Shown one piece after another: positions 32,650 through 45,131 of a stretch of DNA of 62,000 nucleotides. The DNA is from Chrysomallon squamiferum (Eukaryota > Mollusca > Gastropoda > Neomphalida > Peltospiridae): contig CM022678.1 of assembly GCA_012295275.1 (NCBI GenBank), positions 9,544,574 through 9,606,573 of the forward strand, given 5' to 3'. The position numbers and the translations under genes are program-made. The notes under the pieces are model-generated. The model saw only the letters and a program-made list of their open reading frames with translations. It was not told the origin of the DNA and searched no databases. Numbering within the stretch: position 1 is the first letter of the stretch; each line of letters opens with the position of its first letter.

Positions 32650-34680
32650 GTAACGGTAAAACTATTTTATTTAACGATGCACGGTTTTAATTCTCTACTT
32701 TTATCTTTTATGAATATGTTTAACACCCGAGACAGAGAACAGTTTTTCAGTCAGCAGTAACAAGGGATCAGCGGCGTGCAACATAGAGCAAAACCCGCAC
32801 GTGGCCAGTTACAATGCAACAAGCGACTGCCCCCGAGTTACAGCCTGGTGTGTAACCCTGGTAACTAACAAGCACAAATAACATGAACGCAACAGGGGCG
32901 ATCAACACGGCATGTGAAGACTCCTTGCTTAAAAGAGAACAGAGGGCCGACATTTTCTTCTAACACTAATTTTCCATATTGTCTTGACGCAATTTGCTTT
33001 TTTTTTTCTTCAAAAACTCTATAGAGTTCATTAATACTACACCATTACTATTGCCATAGGTTTCACCTTGCCGCAAGGGAATTCCCATGCAATTACTCAT
33101 ACCTGAGACATTTCATCAAACATTAGTGATGACGTTAATGTTACAGAAATAAATAGAAATATTAAAATGAAATTAAAAGAATACAAAGGCGTGTGTGTGT
33201 TGCTGTGTGTGTGCGTGCGTGTGCGGCGTGTGCGTGTGTGTGAAGTGATTGTCTCGCAGCTAATTATGAAATTGCCCTTTACCTACAGTTTGTTTAAAAC
33301 ACTTCTCTGTTCATCTAAAAATGTATTTATTTATTTATTTATTGATTTATTTATTTATTTATTTATAACAATTTGTTTTCTGAATTCTGGGGCTGACTGT
33401 TAGTGTATATTTTAGTACTGGTTTCTTAAATATGTGATATAAATACAAATGGCTGGTATATCTACGTCAACAAAATATATTATAACAGATTAAAAATAAT
33501 AATAATAATAATAAATAAATAAATAAAAATAATAATAAATAAATAAATAAATAAATGAATTTTTCACCACCTGTACGGATCTTCGTGTATAGAAAAAGTT
33601 AATCTGAGGAGGTAGCCTGAACACACGTTTCTGATATCAGCTTTTTAATGTCAGGGCAAAAAGTCTTCTTATGTTTGTTGTTTCCTTCATAGAAATATTA
33701 TTCATTATCATTTCATCGCCAGTATTTATTAGTGTAAAACCCAATCTATACATATTTTTAGATATTGTACAACAGGTGTGTTTAGAGTTTTATTTGACTT
33801 GCAAAAATTGGAAAATAACGGTCAAATCAGCAGATTTATACGTTGCACAAAATGACATTCCTCTACTGGACTTCACTTAACACTGATTCAGTGTGGCAGT
33901 CAAAACGTCAACACCGGTCAGAACGGTTTGACTCTGAATGCTGTGCACATGTCATTTTTTTTTATTAATACTTTTTTTTCATGAATAAAGAGGACACCCA
34001 GCGCTCCCGTACTGATTAGCAGAAAAGAATATCTTACAAGCATAACTGGCAGAGAAAATGTAGAATGATTATAAATGAGACGTTGGCTAGAACGAGAAAT
34101 AAACTTAAGACTGATGATACAAACACTTCAATACTCCATTCGTATAGAACTGTATTTCCTTTAAAGTGTGTCTGCTTTAAATATACAAACAAACAGTTAA
34201 TAATGATAAATAAATAAAATAAATAAATAAATAAAATAAAATAAAATAAAATAAAATAAAGTTCCAAAAAAAAACAACTAAAAAGAAGAAATTATTATTT
34301 TACTTCTTTGTTGAGACCTGCCATAAATAATAAGTATGACAATAACAATTATGTTTCTTCGTATCAGGAATCTTATTAATATATAAGGACCTTTAACTTT
34401 TTGGTGCTCATGAAAAAATAGATTTTAATGTTACAATTTAGTGTGGGTTTTAATACGTTATTATGGGGCTGCGAATTGTTACTGAGTGGTGACAGTTTTT
34501 ATAAACTGTGGTAAAGTTACGGTTAAGATCTGAAGGTGATGTTAACTGAAAGACTGAGAAAAAAGTCACTGAACACAAAGCAACACAAAGTGAATCAATC
34601 TGTCTGTAAATTTCTCCATTCATAGCTAACAAGTGAAGTTAAACCAGCATTTGAAATCAGCTAGAACTAAACGGTTTAAA
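32650..34680. other. No confident gene; simple repeats
   Basis: Contains a comparatively GC-richer patch (32740-32950), a GT/GC run (33186-33242), TTTA repeats (33325-33365), AAT/AAAT repeats (33496-33556) and AAAAT repeats (34205-34260). The remaining sequence shows no recognisable product. Confidence 0.5.
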
Positions 34681-34698
34681 ATGAGGGAGGGAGGGAGG

Positions 34699-34784
<86 letters not shown>

Positions 34785-34813
34785 AAGAGAGAGAGAGAGA
34801 GAGAGAGAGCGAA

Positions 34814-34887
<74 letters not shown>
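34681..34887 (+). repeat. GGGA/GA microsatellite, about 200 bp
   Basis: Starts as GAGGGAGGGAGG and becomes an imperfect (AG)n run with a few GCGAAAGA interruptions. Both strands yield spurious Arg-Glu or Ser-Leu open frames. Confidence 0.98.
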
Positions 34888-34889
<2 letters not shown>

Positions 34890-35890
34890 GGTAGTAGAAA
34901 TGTTTGTGATGAGTCGTGTTTCGTTAACTAAGAAGTACGATGTAATCAAACACCACAGAAAGGCAGCAGCGTGTTGAGACTGCGCCAGACAAGTCAGCAG
35001 AGCCGCCCTTGTGTCAGGCTGACAAACAGCGGGATTACGTGAGACAAACATTAGCTGTTTTTTGTCTGCGCTACAATCAATAAGAGATTTAACAAATAAG
35101 AAATTTATTACGTTAAGTGTCGTTACTTTTCTGCTTTGACTTGAACTTAATCGTACATGTTACGTGTCAGTACAGGCAATCGGAAAACGCAGTTAATTTG
35201 AGGCAAACCTTTACATTATCTTATTCATAATTAATTTTTCACTTTTCCTATTTTTCTCTTGCGCTAGTACACACACACGCACACACACACATTAAGTCTC
35301 ACTTATACAAATACACACGCGCATACATTCATACACATGTTCACTAATGGCTAGGAACTTTTACATGTGTATTGCTTCAAGTGTTTATTTATTTATGTAG
35401 GAATGTTGTGTTTAACAGTATTTACCACAACATAATTACAACTAACCATCATAACTAATAATTACATCATTATATCATTATTGTAAGCACAATGACTGCA
35501 GAAGAATAGCACGAATCGTAAAAAGATATTTAAAGATTTTTCATGTTAATATTTACATTACTAAAACAAGAGTTAAAATTGTACCTCATTTTTTTCCTAA
35601 CGGATAATATCAAATTAATAACTGTCTGAATAGTGATTATACATATTTCGATCTAAAAATAATAAGAACTGATTTACTTAATTCATTTTGTTGAATTCTA
35701 GTATTCTCAATACTTAATATAGTATTATTTATCAAACAATAAAACAAAATCGCTCTGTAAATAAATAAATAAATAAATAAAAAGTCTGAAGACGTTTAGA
35801 CAATAATATTGATACTTAATTATTGCTAAAAACAAACAAACAACCCGAAAAACTTGAGAACGTTTTTTCGCCATATTCAAACTTGAGCAT
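34890..35890. other. Unassigned sequence upstream of the VNTR
   Basis: Relatively unique, with more CpG than average around 34905-35060, a CA run at 35268-35291 and AAAT repeats 35757-35780. No gene recognised. Confidence 0.4.
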
Positions 35891-35893
35891 TCG

Positions 35894-36476
35894 TGTTGGT
35901 GTGAAGACTGGTTGAGTGTTAGTGTGAAGACTGGTTGAGTGTTAGTGTGAAGACTGGTTGAGTGTTAGTGTGAAGACTGGTTGAGTGTTAGTGTGAAGAC
36001 TGGTTGAATGTTGGTGTGAAGACTGGTTGAGTGTTGGTGTGAAGACTGGTTGAGTGTTGGTGTGAAGACTGGTTGAGTGTTAGTGTGAAGACTGGTTGAG
36101 TGTTAGTGTGAAGACTGGTTGAATGTTAGTGTGAAGACTGGTTGAGTGTTGGTGTGAAGACTGGTTGAGTGTTAGCGTGAAGACTGGTTGAGTGTTGGCG
36201 TAAAGAATGGTTGAGTGTTAGTGTGAAGACTGGTTGAGTGTTAGTGTGAAGACTGGTTGAGTGTTGGTGTGAAGACTGGTTGAGTGTTAGTGTGAAGAAT
36301 GGTTGAGTGTTGGTGTGAAGACTGGTTGAGTGTTGGTGTGAAGACTGGTTGAGTGTTAGTGTGAAGACTGGTTGAGTGTTGGTGTGAAGACTGGTTGAGT
36401 GTTGGTGTGAAGACTGGTTGAGTGTTGGTGTGAAGAGAAGACTGGTTGAGTGTTGGTGTGAAGACTGGTTGAGTGA
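35894..36476 (+). repeat. 23-bp VNTR, about 25 units
   Basis: Tandem array of GTGAAGACTGGTTGAGTGTT followed by a three-base variable end (AGT, GGT or GCG). Units differ mainly at that position and at one G/A, and one unit carries a four-base AAGA insertion near 36436. Three units make 69 bp, so each strand shows a 23-residue periodic frame (QHSTSLHTNTQPV type). This is a consequence of the repeat, not a gene. Confidence 0.97.
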
Positions 36477-36479
36477 CGT

Positions 36480-37044
36480 GTACACTGCTGCACGTTTCAG
36501 AGGCTGCGAGGTCTTCGCTGCAGTTTAAAGAAAGATGTAGACATACAAAGAGTTTTCGCTTCAGTCGTTAACAACTGCTAGTGAAGTGTAGACTTTCTGT
36601 TTAACTCACACACAGACCGACATCAGCACTCCTGAGGGCAGAGATGTTAAATATCGATTTCATTCCAGTTGTGAAATGATATCAGGTAGACAGCTGCAGG
36701 TGTGAAATTGATAAACTATGTAAAAAGGAGAACTTTATTTAATCTGATACTAAAACTTGAGTCACAAAGTGCATATATAGATTTTCATATAAATTGTTGT
36801 TCAAATTACTTTATGTTTTTAAAGACTTTCATGTAGAATGTTAATGAATTTACTTAATGCTACTGATGTTACTTAAATGTGTGTATTGAATGTGTTTTTT
36901 TATTCATATAACCATCAAATTTGATTTCACTTAAAATACTTGTACATCAGTTTAATAGTAAGTCTTTTTCTTTTGTAATGATACAATAATACGAGACTAA
37001 TAACTTTCATTGAACTTCTTCTTCTTCTTCTTGTTTTTCTTCTT

Positions 37045-37075
<31 letters not shown>

Positions 37076-37087
37076 TTATTATTGTTA

Positions 37088-37125
<38 letters not shown>

Positions 37126-37386
37126 GTTATTACGGTTTGCTGATGATGACGTTATCAGATTGCTAAGCATTGATATATTTTTAATTTGCTCCTTTGAATC
37201 TAAAAGTATAGTCATATTCTTTTTTGAGTCTTTCAAGAACTAATTGTATTTGAACATTAAATGATTCTGGTCCGTTCTTTTATAATACAAACTCTTCAGT
37301 TTTAATTCGCATTCTGTTCGTGGTATTTATCATTTTTGTGTCTACCTAGTGTTACATGTCTTGTACATTAAAAAAAAATAATTATA

Positions 37387-37417
<31 letters not shown>

Positions 37418-37873
37418 TCTATATAAACATATTTATGTCTGAGATGTAATATTTATTATTTAAGGGAAATAACTCTGTTTTCATATGTAGACAACTAAAG
37501 AAAGTAGTAAAGAAAACGAACACATTTTAAGGTAAATTATCAACGCACAACGAGGCTGAAATATCACGGGAAACAGAAGGAAAGGTAATCGAGTGAAGCA
37601 CCCCACATACATGAGATAAAGGAACAGGCAGACACATTTGGTTTTATCTGCTACATTGATGATGACACTAAATAAAGAGTAAAATGAATTCTAATAAAAC
37701 TGTAACAAACAGGAGTTAAATGGATCTAAGAAACCATCAGTTTACCAACTGTTCTCTGAGACGGGAAGTAGTTTTTCAAGTGGAGGTTAATGAAAGGCTC
37801 CAAACATTTGCCCAATCCTATCCTACTCAAAGGTTTATCGTTGATGAATATTTTTAAAATATAATTATAATAT

Positions 37874-37904
<31 letters not shown>

Positions 37905-39190
37905 TAATATAATATGATACGATATGATACATGTATACTATAATATAATATTATTTATTTATTTATTTATTTACTTATTTACTTATTACAATTTATTTGC
38001 GTTGGTAAATATCTTAAATTTTGTGGTGATGATAATGAAGAAAGGAAGAAGTGATGAATTATGCAGTGTGTCATGGCTGACTAGGTTTTAGGTCAACTGA
38101 TGAACTCTTTTCTTGCGCATACTGAGCACAATATCATGTTTAAACCCCGCTTCTCTGTCAAACGCAATTAAACACTGGGAATATTCATCGCGTGTTTCTT
38201 GTCGAGGCTTGATACTAAAATAAAAACATATCTTCATTGTGACGTTCATGATGCATTGAAAAACTCGTTCTACAAGTTTCCAGTGTCAGCTGCGTGGTCT
38301 GTGTACAGAACATGACAGTTAATACGAAACAGTGACATAAACTTGAATATTAGCTCAGCCTGCTAAAATAATTACACAAATACAGACGGATCTGATAGGA
38401 TTTGGACTCTTTCATTTCAAGAATGTACAAAAAATATATATTAAAAAAAATTGAAAAATTGAAAACAAAAAGAAGAAGAAATAAATAACAATCATAACAA
38501 ACATTTATCATTCTTCTGTTCACAAAAATATCCCCCCCAAAATGTACAAAATTACCAAACTTGCTATGACTATTAAATGACAGATCTGTGTTAAGAAACA
38601 TAGATGACACTATCACATCGGTAAAGCACTTAACCTGACAGCAAATGAAAGCGAAGAGGCATTCCCAAACAAACAAAGAAACAAAAAGAAAAAAACGAAT
38701 TAGTAAGTTATAGGATTTTTGAAAAAATATGTATTTATTTATTTATTTATTATTATCTTCATCTTCATCATCATCATTATATATTTAATTAAATATCAAA
38801 TGTGAATCACACAGGTTATAAAATATAAAACTCAGAGTGATTCTTTACTTGTGTTCAGTTAACAGAAATGTATTTTTAATATGTACCACTAATCTTGATA
38901 AACGAGTATTTTGTTCTATCTAGAACGGGAAATAACACAATCAGCGCATCTTGCATGAACTAATATTTCCATCAGAGCAAGCAAAATACTGGATACATAA
39001 GAAAAGCCACAAATATACATAAGCAACAACCGCGACGACAAAAGAATAATAAAAGAAATGTGTGTTCCCAGGGTTACTAAAGAGTTTCTTTGAAACAAGC
39101 TGTCTGGTAAATACTCTCAAACTCAGTCGACTGTAACATACCACACAGTGTACCCCGCTCTTCCCGGATATATACTCAGTTGTTACAACA
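36480..39190. other. Intergenic, no gene recognised
   Basis: Holds a TTC then ATT trinucleotide run (37018-37125), AAT repeats (37381-37416), an AT dinucleotide run (37887-37910) and TTTA repeats (37950-37985, 38732-38750). The last 200 bases before 39195 should contain the promoter of the receptor gene; TATATAC at 39169-39175 lies about 25 bases upstream of the ATG. Confidence 0.5.
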
Positions 39191-39194
39191 AACC

Positions 39195-39252
39195 ATGAAG
39201 AAGGTGGATTTACTTGTGCTCGCTGTTTCTTTGTGTTTCTTTGTGAGATACA
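39195..39252 (+). CDS. Receptor exon 1: signal peptide
   Basis: MKKVDLLVLAVSLCFFVRY: a basic start followed by a hydrophobic core of about 14 residues, a typical secretion signal. It ends at a perfect GTAAGT donor in phase 1. Confidence 0.85.
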
Positions 39253-41018
39253 GTAAGTATTAAATATATATTATATATTTTCGTATTCGTCAGATTTACA
39301 ATCGAACGACAAATAGCATGTCTATACATGCTGACATGAAAATAGAATTATTTCAGAATTTTAATAAACCATTATCTATTACTGAGATAATACATAATAG
39401 AATATGGGTTTAACACTAAACAAATTTAACTGTATACTCTGAAAATGTTTGTGTTTTAATTTTTGTTGACCTTTGTTCTTTACACGTCTTTCTTTTTGAA
39501 TGTCTTGCAGTATTTATAATTTATAATGTAAATACATTATTTTTTGTTATTTCTTTGTGCCCACTAAATATATCGCAGTGCAAACAGCTGTTATAATAGA
39601 AAGTTTAAGCACGACATGTTCACTGCTTTGCTCAAACTACAGGAAAAACCAACACTTCTTTCTCAGTTTATTTTTATTTACCTTTGTCAAGTATTTCAAC
39701 GTTTATGTCATCGCTAACACCAAACAGAGTAATGTTAAGTAGGACTCAATTAGGTTAGGTTTAAAGTTAGGAATAAGATTAGGATTAAAGTTTGTTAGGA
39801 TGTATTGTCAAGAATAGCAGATAAAACATTATTAATTTATCACATGCATTTGTTTTACTTTCTCTAATATTTCAGTCATGTTTAGAGTTTGGTTTCTGAA
39901 TTAGAGCAGACTATAATGTTAAAAGTAGAATATTTGATAAACTAACATTATATCAGAATAGAGGTTAGACTTTATTATCTTATTATTTCAGGCTACTAAC
40001 CACCGCTCGTAATGAAGTAATATGAAAATAATATAATATTGCTACAAAACATCTGAACACCGCCATTTTACCCACTCTTTTTTGGCTTGCGAGCTACTTT
40101 TTAAATGACCAAGTCAAAATGATCTACCTACAATAAAAACGCAAAACATTTATTTATTTAGTTAGTTTATTTATAGTAAATATTCGTTACTTTACAATAT
40201 ACCTTGCATAACAGCATGAACCTGTATGGCACAAAACCAAGTCTGTAGATTTTTGGACATCACCTTACTCTGATGACTTGCATTTGCATTATGGATGATA
40301 CTTTGTTATTTCGAAACGTAACGTGGAATGAAGCTAAAAACATTTAGAGTACACTTTAAATGGAATCATTAAAAATAAGGCTGCTGCTGCGGTAATTGTT
40401 AAGGTTTAGGTTTGAAGTAAGGTAAAGTTTGTGTTGTATTTATATTTTACGTGTAGGGGTGACGGAGACTACCGAATGCGAGAAATTAAAAGCTGTAACA
40501 AATGCTAATGTTTTGAATTACATATCTTCTGAGAAAAAGAAGTAAGTTTCTACTGAATTTGTTACTATTAAATTTTATATATTTATTTACTTGTTTATTT
40601 ATTTCTTTGTTTTCTTGTTTGTTAAGTGTTTATTTATTTGTGTGTTTGTTAATTAAATATGAACTAGTGATTTAAATATTTCTTATTTCCTTTTCTCTTT
40701 TGTTCCTTGGTTTATCAATTATTTATGAATTTATGTTTGTTAGATAAATATTAATGAATTAGTTATTTATATATTTCTTATTTGTTTCTATTTGTTTGTT
40801 TCTTTGTTTTCTAATGTTTTATGTATCTGTGTTAGGTAGATAACTGTGTATTTATTATAATGTTTCTAGTGGGTTAATTCGTTGTTGGCTCCTGAATTCA
40901 GCGAATGGTACAACCATGAATGTGACAGTTATCGAATCCTCTGTTGGAACAGGAAAAGACTGCCAGAATGAAAATGTTACAATCGAGGGTGGTAAGATGA
41001 CTTTTGTATTATTATTTT

Positions 41019-41106
<88 letters not shown>

Positions 41107-42405
41107 CTACTATTGTTATTGTTGTAACTGTTATTATTATTATCATTGTTGTTATATTATTATAATTATAATTATTATTATTGTTGTTGTTGTTATTCCA
41201 ATTGTTCTTTTATTGTTTTGTTGTTGTTATAGTTGTTGCTGTTTGTTATTATTATTGTTGTTGTTATTTTACTATTATTACTGTTGTAATTATTCTTATT
41301 GCTATTACTGTTGTTGTTCTGTGTGCAAGTATGTAAGTATGTATGTATGTATGTATGTATGCTTTATCAAAAACGCTATTGCTGTTTTGTGTTATATACA
41401 GTGACAGTGTCCAAGGGCTGGACAGCTGTGAAGGCGTGGTGTGGTACAGAAACACCTTCTTATCAATCATCAGGAAAACGAGGAAACGAGCTGAAAATTA
41501 ATGCTTTTTTTAATTCTGACAACGGCCTTACGAAAAAATTCAAACTACGATACAGAGCAATGAGTAAGTGTATGACAGTGTGTAAAACATTCCTGTGTGA
41601 ATTTTGTTTGTCATAGGCTGTGAATTGGTGATGAATAAGAAATCTCAATTACAAATGTTTTAAATGCATTTTTCTAAATACAACCATAAGACAATGGCTG
41701 GAACTATAACGTTTTAGTGCTAAAACAAAATATGTGAGTTACTTTGTTTCTGGATGTTTCACACACAGCCAGACACACATACACACAGAGGCACTCATAC
41801 TCACACACACGGATCATACACAGGCGCAGTAGTTACATCAAAGATTAATCTAGGAGGATGAGGAAACAGGACCGAATTTCTGAATTTTGCTAAAGATAAT
41901 AACTACAGCAAAGTGTTTAGTGTGTTGTTAAAAAGACAAATATTATTTTCAGTTCGCTGTAATGTTACAACAAATCCACCTAAAATGATAGAAGTAAACG
42001 TAAGTGACAACGTAGTTTTATCCTGTACGTCAGCGTGCCCGTCACCTGTCAGATACAGCTGGATACACAACAACGTTGTCATCAGCCGAGACAGAGAGAC
42101 AGGCCATCTGGCTGTCCCTCACGTCAGTGATGCTGATTTTGGGTACTACACGTGCATTGCAAGTCAGTATGCTGATGATGATCATGACGTTGGCTACAGT
42201 GGTTCAAACTACGTCGAAGTGAGAGAGTTATATGTAAGTAATCTTTGTAACCTGTAGAAATGTATGCTAGTTTTCAGTGAAACATTTTGTACGCTTGCAT
42301 CTATGTTCGGTGTACGTATGTTTTATATTATTCAGATTGCATTGTCTAGTAGGTGCCTGGATACGTCAGAAACATTTCAAATACTTTTAATGAAAGTAGA
42401 GTCAT

Positions 42406-42438
<33 letters not shown>

Positions 42439-42981
42439 ACACCCAAACGCACACGCTCACAGAAAAGATAAAATTTATGGATACATCTACATATTTGACA
42501 GAATTAATATACCTGACACCTTTTGACCACTTACACTAAAATATTTCAGACGGGCCGTTGAGTGTAAAGCTGATTTCTACGGATGGTGCCTATGTGGGGT
42601 CAAAGCACTGATTTGCGGTGTGAAGCCCGCTGTTACCCACCGTGTCAGTACAAATGGACATTTCGTGAAAAGTCTCTCAAGAATTCTGATTATTTTTCTC
42701 TACACATTGTTGGTGGACTTCATTTTAAGAGTTTGTCAGTGATGATGCTGGCGATTACACGTGTATTGCTACCAACCCCAAAACTTTAAAAAGGGAGCAA
42801 AAGCATCACAATATCTGTCAGTAGTAAGTATAATTGTTTATATCACGTGTACATTTATCAGAACAGAGACTCACAGACACACAGACATGCACAGAAACTC
42901 ACACATATACACACAGACATGCACAGAGATATATATACATTTGGTCTGTGTTTTTCTTGTTAGATGCATGTATGTGTGTTG

Positions 42982-43014
<33 letters not shown>

Positions 43015-43664
43015 TGTGTGTTTGTGTATGTGTGTGTTTGTGTGTGTGTGTGTGTTTGTGTGTGTGTTTGTGTGTGTGTGTGTGTTTGTGTGTGTTTGTG
43101 TGTGTGTTTGTTTTTCTTCATTTTTTCCTTCTCATTAAATGTTCATAGTTTTTTTGTGTACCACTCACTACAACATATCGCAACGAATGAGGGTTTTTCA
43201 CTTTCTTGTTAAAACCGACTCGACACTCTCAGGGGGTGTACAAGGGGAAAAAGTTAAGAACCAGGACAGAGACAGAGATAGATTATAAAGGAACAAAAAA
43301 ACAAAATCCTAACAGTACGAAAACAAATGAGATAAACTAGCACACAGTTTTGATTTGAAGGATGTATGCTTGACTAGATATATGGAACATAAAACTACAG
43401 GGTTTGTTTTTACTATATATCTCAAATATATTCTTAATTCACGCAGTGATAACTTTTTATACAAGAGTAAAAAGATATGTTAATCCTTGCAAATATCACT
43501 GACTGAATGGACAGGAAAACGAATTCATTTTACAGGGTTTCTATTAAATATTTATGTGAGTTTGAATTAGTCACAGAAATGTAGATAGGTAAACAAGTGG
43601 ATGGATGGATGAATGGACAGATATACATATAGAAAAGAGAAAGAATTTTGTGTGTGTGTTGTGT

Positions 43665-43728
<64 letters not shown>

Positions 43729-43896
43729 TCTGAATTTAAAAACGATAGTGTGACAGTTTATACTAAATTTTCAGATGCAGAACACTGAGAACACTGAGAA
43801 CGCAGATATGTTGACAATAATTATCGGCGCTGCTGCAGGTGCAGTCGTCCTACTTATGATAAATCATCATCGTCATTGTAGTAATAAGAAGAAAAG
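39195..43896 (+). CDS. CUB-Ig-Ig transmembrane receptor gene (7 exons seen, 3' end in gap)
   Basis: Exons: 39195-39252, 40457-40541, 40870-40991, 41402-41563, 41953-42233, 42550-42823 and 43775-43896. Phases match through the first five. The product has a signal peptide, a CUB-like domain of about 120 residues, two Ig domains and a membrane helix followed by basic residues. The second Ig domain needs several one-base frame corrections. Any cytoplasmic exons would fall in or beyond the 200-N gap. A cell-surface adhesion or recognition receptor is the likely role; comparable CUB/Ig proteins are common in molluscan immune repertoires, but no ligand can be inferred. No fibrinogen domain was seen, so it is not a canonical FREP. 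Confidence 0.8.
40457..41563 (+). CDS. Receptor exons 2-4: CUB-like domain
   Basis: Three exons (40457-40541, 40870-40991, 41402-41563) joined in phase. Landmarks: TTECEKLKAVTNANVLNYIS (first Cys), LIRCWLLNSANG (Cys-x-Leu pair, as in CUB C-x-W), SSVGTGKDCQNENVTIEG (Cys then a D/E-rich strand), AVKAWCGTETPSYQSSG (the CUB CG motif) and LKINAFFNSDNGLTKKFKL with RYRA, the usual end of a CUB domain. Four Cys occur in CUB spacing. Several N-x-S/T sites (NGT, NVT) suggest glycosylation. An AG microsatellite (41024-41100) lies immediately 3' of exon 3. Confidence 0.75.
41024..41100 (+). repeat. (AG)n microsatellite in receptor intron 3
   Basis: Uninterrupted AG run about 77 bp long, followed by a TTG/ATT-rich stretch to 41320 and an ATGT run 41335-41360. 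It starts about 30 bases after the exon 3 donor. Confidence 0.97.
41953..42233 (+). CDS. Receptor exon 5: first Ig domain
   Basis: One exon for one domain, phase 1 in. It shows the Ig signature: VVLSCTSACPSPVRYSWIHN (B-strand Cys, C-strand Trp) and VPHVSDADFGYYTCIASQYA (Asp-x-Gly-Tyr-Tyr-x-Cys). An extra Cys pair position (SACPS) is present. Donor GTAAGT. The frame is fully open. Confidence 0.9.
42401..42437 (+). repeat. CA microsatellite in receptor intron 5
   Basis: CA dinucleotide run in the 316-bp intron between the two Ig exons. Confidence 0.9.
42550..42823 (+). pseudogene. Receptor exon 6: second Ig domain, frameshifted
   Basis: Readable only by switching frames: GPLSVKLISTDGAYVG, then QSTDLRCEARCYPPCQYKWT, then FVSDDAGDYTCIATNPKT, then SKSITISVS before the GTAAGT donor. 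The Cys, Trp and D-x-G-x-Y-x-C landmarks are all present, so the domain is genuine. The first switch falls at a GGGG run and the last at an AAAAA run, typical of sequencing indels. The phase entering and leaving also disagrees by one. Either assembly errors or a recently disabled gene. Confidence 0.75.
42966..43108 (+). repeat. GT microsatellite in receptor intron 6
   Basis: Imperfect GT run with TTTG interruptions, preceded by ACACAGACATGCACAGA repeats (42870-42930). It produces Cys/Val-rich artefact frames. Confidence 0.95.
43668..43726 (+). repeat. (AG)n microsatellite
   Basis: AG run about 58 bp long, about 50 bases upstream of the transmembrane exon. Confidence 0.95.
43775..43896 (+). 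CDS. Receptor exon 7: transmembrane segment
   Basis: Acceptor AATTTTCAG, reading MQNTENTENADMLTIIIGAA then AGAVVLLMINHHRHCSNKKK. A hydrophobic helix of about 17 residues with a small-residue GAAAG core is followed by a basic stop-transfer stretch, so the N-terminus is outside. The donor is GTAATA. Confidence 0.75.
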
Positions 43897-44178
43897 GTAA
43901 TAATCTAAATATCTGGTTTTATTCGAATAAAGTTAAATTCTGATGTTTAACAACTCTCTCTCCTCGATAACTAGAGCAGGTTAAGCTATTTATCACTGAA
44001 CTAAAACAAAAGCAGGCAAATAATATTCATGGAAGAGGTAACTAATGATTAACAGTATTGTTTGTTTTTCTTATTTATTTTATTTTATTTTATTTTATTA
44101 TTTTTTAATTTTTTTTTTTTCTTCAATGCAAGAAAAAGAAAATCAACCAAAATTAATATATAAAATGAAAAAAGTAAA

Positions 44179-44378
44179 NNNNNNNNNNNNNNNNNNNNNN
44201 NNNNNNNNNNNNNNNNNNNNNNNNNNNNNNNNNNNNNNNNNNNNNNNNNNNNNNNNNNNNNNNNNNNNNNNNNNNNNNNNNNNNNNNNNNNNNNNNNNNN
44301 NNNNNNNNNNNNNNNNNNNNNNNNNNNNNNNNNNNNNNNNNNNNNNNNNNNNNNNNNNNNNNNNNNNNNNNNNNNNNN
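44179..44378. other. Assembly gap, 200 Ns
   Basis: Second gap of exactly 200 Ns. It truncates the receptor gene 3' of its transmembrane exon; no continuation was recognised on the far side. Confidence 0.99.
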
Positions 44379-45084
44379 AATGACAAAGTGAAATATCCGA
44401 CTTTTTTTCAGTTAAGAGCGCCTGGGGGGGGGGGAGTAAAAGAAAAATATCTTGAATATGGCCACTGGAAGGACATAAAGATTAGATTTTGTTTCACTGA
44501 CAAACAAAGGAATTTTTCTTCTTCTGCTTCTACCTTTCTTTCTTTTTTTCTTCATTTATATAGCTTTTCAGGTCTCCATTCACCGCATAACCTAATTTGA
44601 AGTTTTTTCAAATAACATTTTATTTGTTTACTGAAGCGAAACTTACTATGTTGTTTGTTTGCTGGTGTGAACGATAGAACAAGTTACGAGTGTTTTATAA
44701 TGACAGATATCTTCACGAGAACATACTCCACATAGAAAAATGATGTAGATAACTCGATTTATTAAATAAAGAAATAAAATACATTACAATTAAACAAATA
44801 CAACACAAACGTACAATTGGTCACCTTTCAACATAATTTATGTCAGTATTAAACTAATTTCCCGATCTAACATATTATAATATGAATTTACTCAAATTTA
44901 TTTCCCGATGTAATAGTCTACAGTATGTAAATATATTAATATTTATGAATGTAATTTATGTACTTATACTTATCTCGCTCAGTCTTTATAAATGTTAACC
45001 TACAAATAATAAACAACATATAAAGAGACCCTTTCAGCTAAGAAAAGAAAGAACCCTTTTTTTTACGTACGTTTTGTGTGTGTT

Positions 45085-45131
<47 letters not shown>

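Noticed and set aside
34626-35051. Ser-Leu or Arg-Glu repeat proteins over the GA tract, and similar at 23889, 41016, 45905, 53940 and 55900
   Set aside because: Microsatellite artefacts present on both strands.
35894-36476. CRISPR-like array
   Set aside because: The repeats are contiguous without unique spacers, and the DNA is eukaryotic; it is a VNTR.
36126-36485. 119-residue periodic protein (HSTSLHTNTQP repeats) on the minus strand
   Set aside because: Explained entirely by the 23-bp VNTR; one unit has a four-base insertion with no sign of frame constraint.
42834-43212. Cys/Val-rich frames resembling disulfide-rich peptides
   Set aside because: Translations of GT/TTTG microsatellite inside the receptor intron.
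44388-44600. 70-residue frame immediately after the gap as a receptor tail
   Set aside because: Contains a long G-run, no acceptor in phase with the transmembrane exon and no signalling motif.
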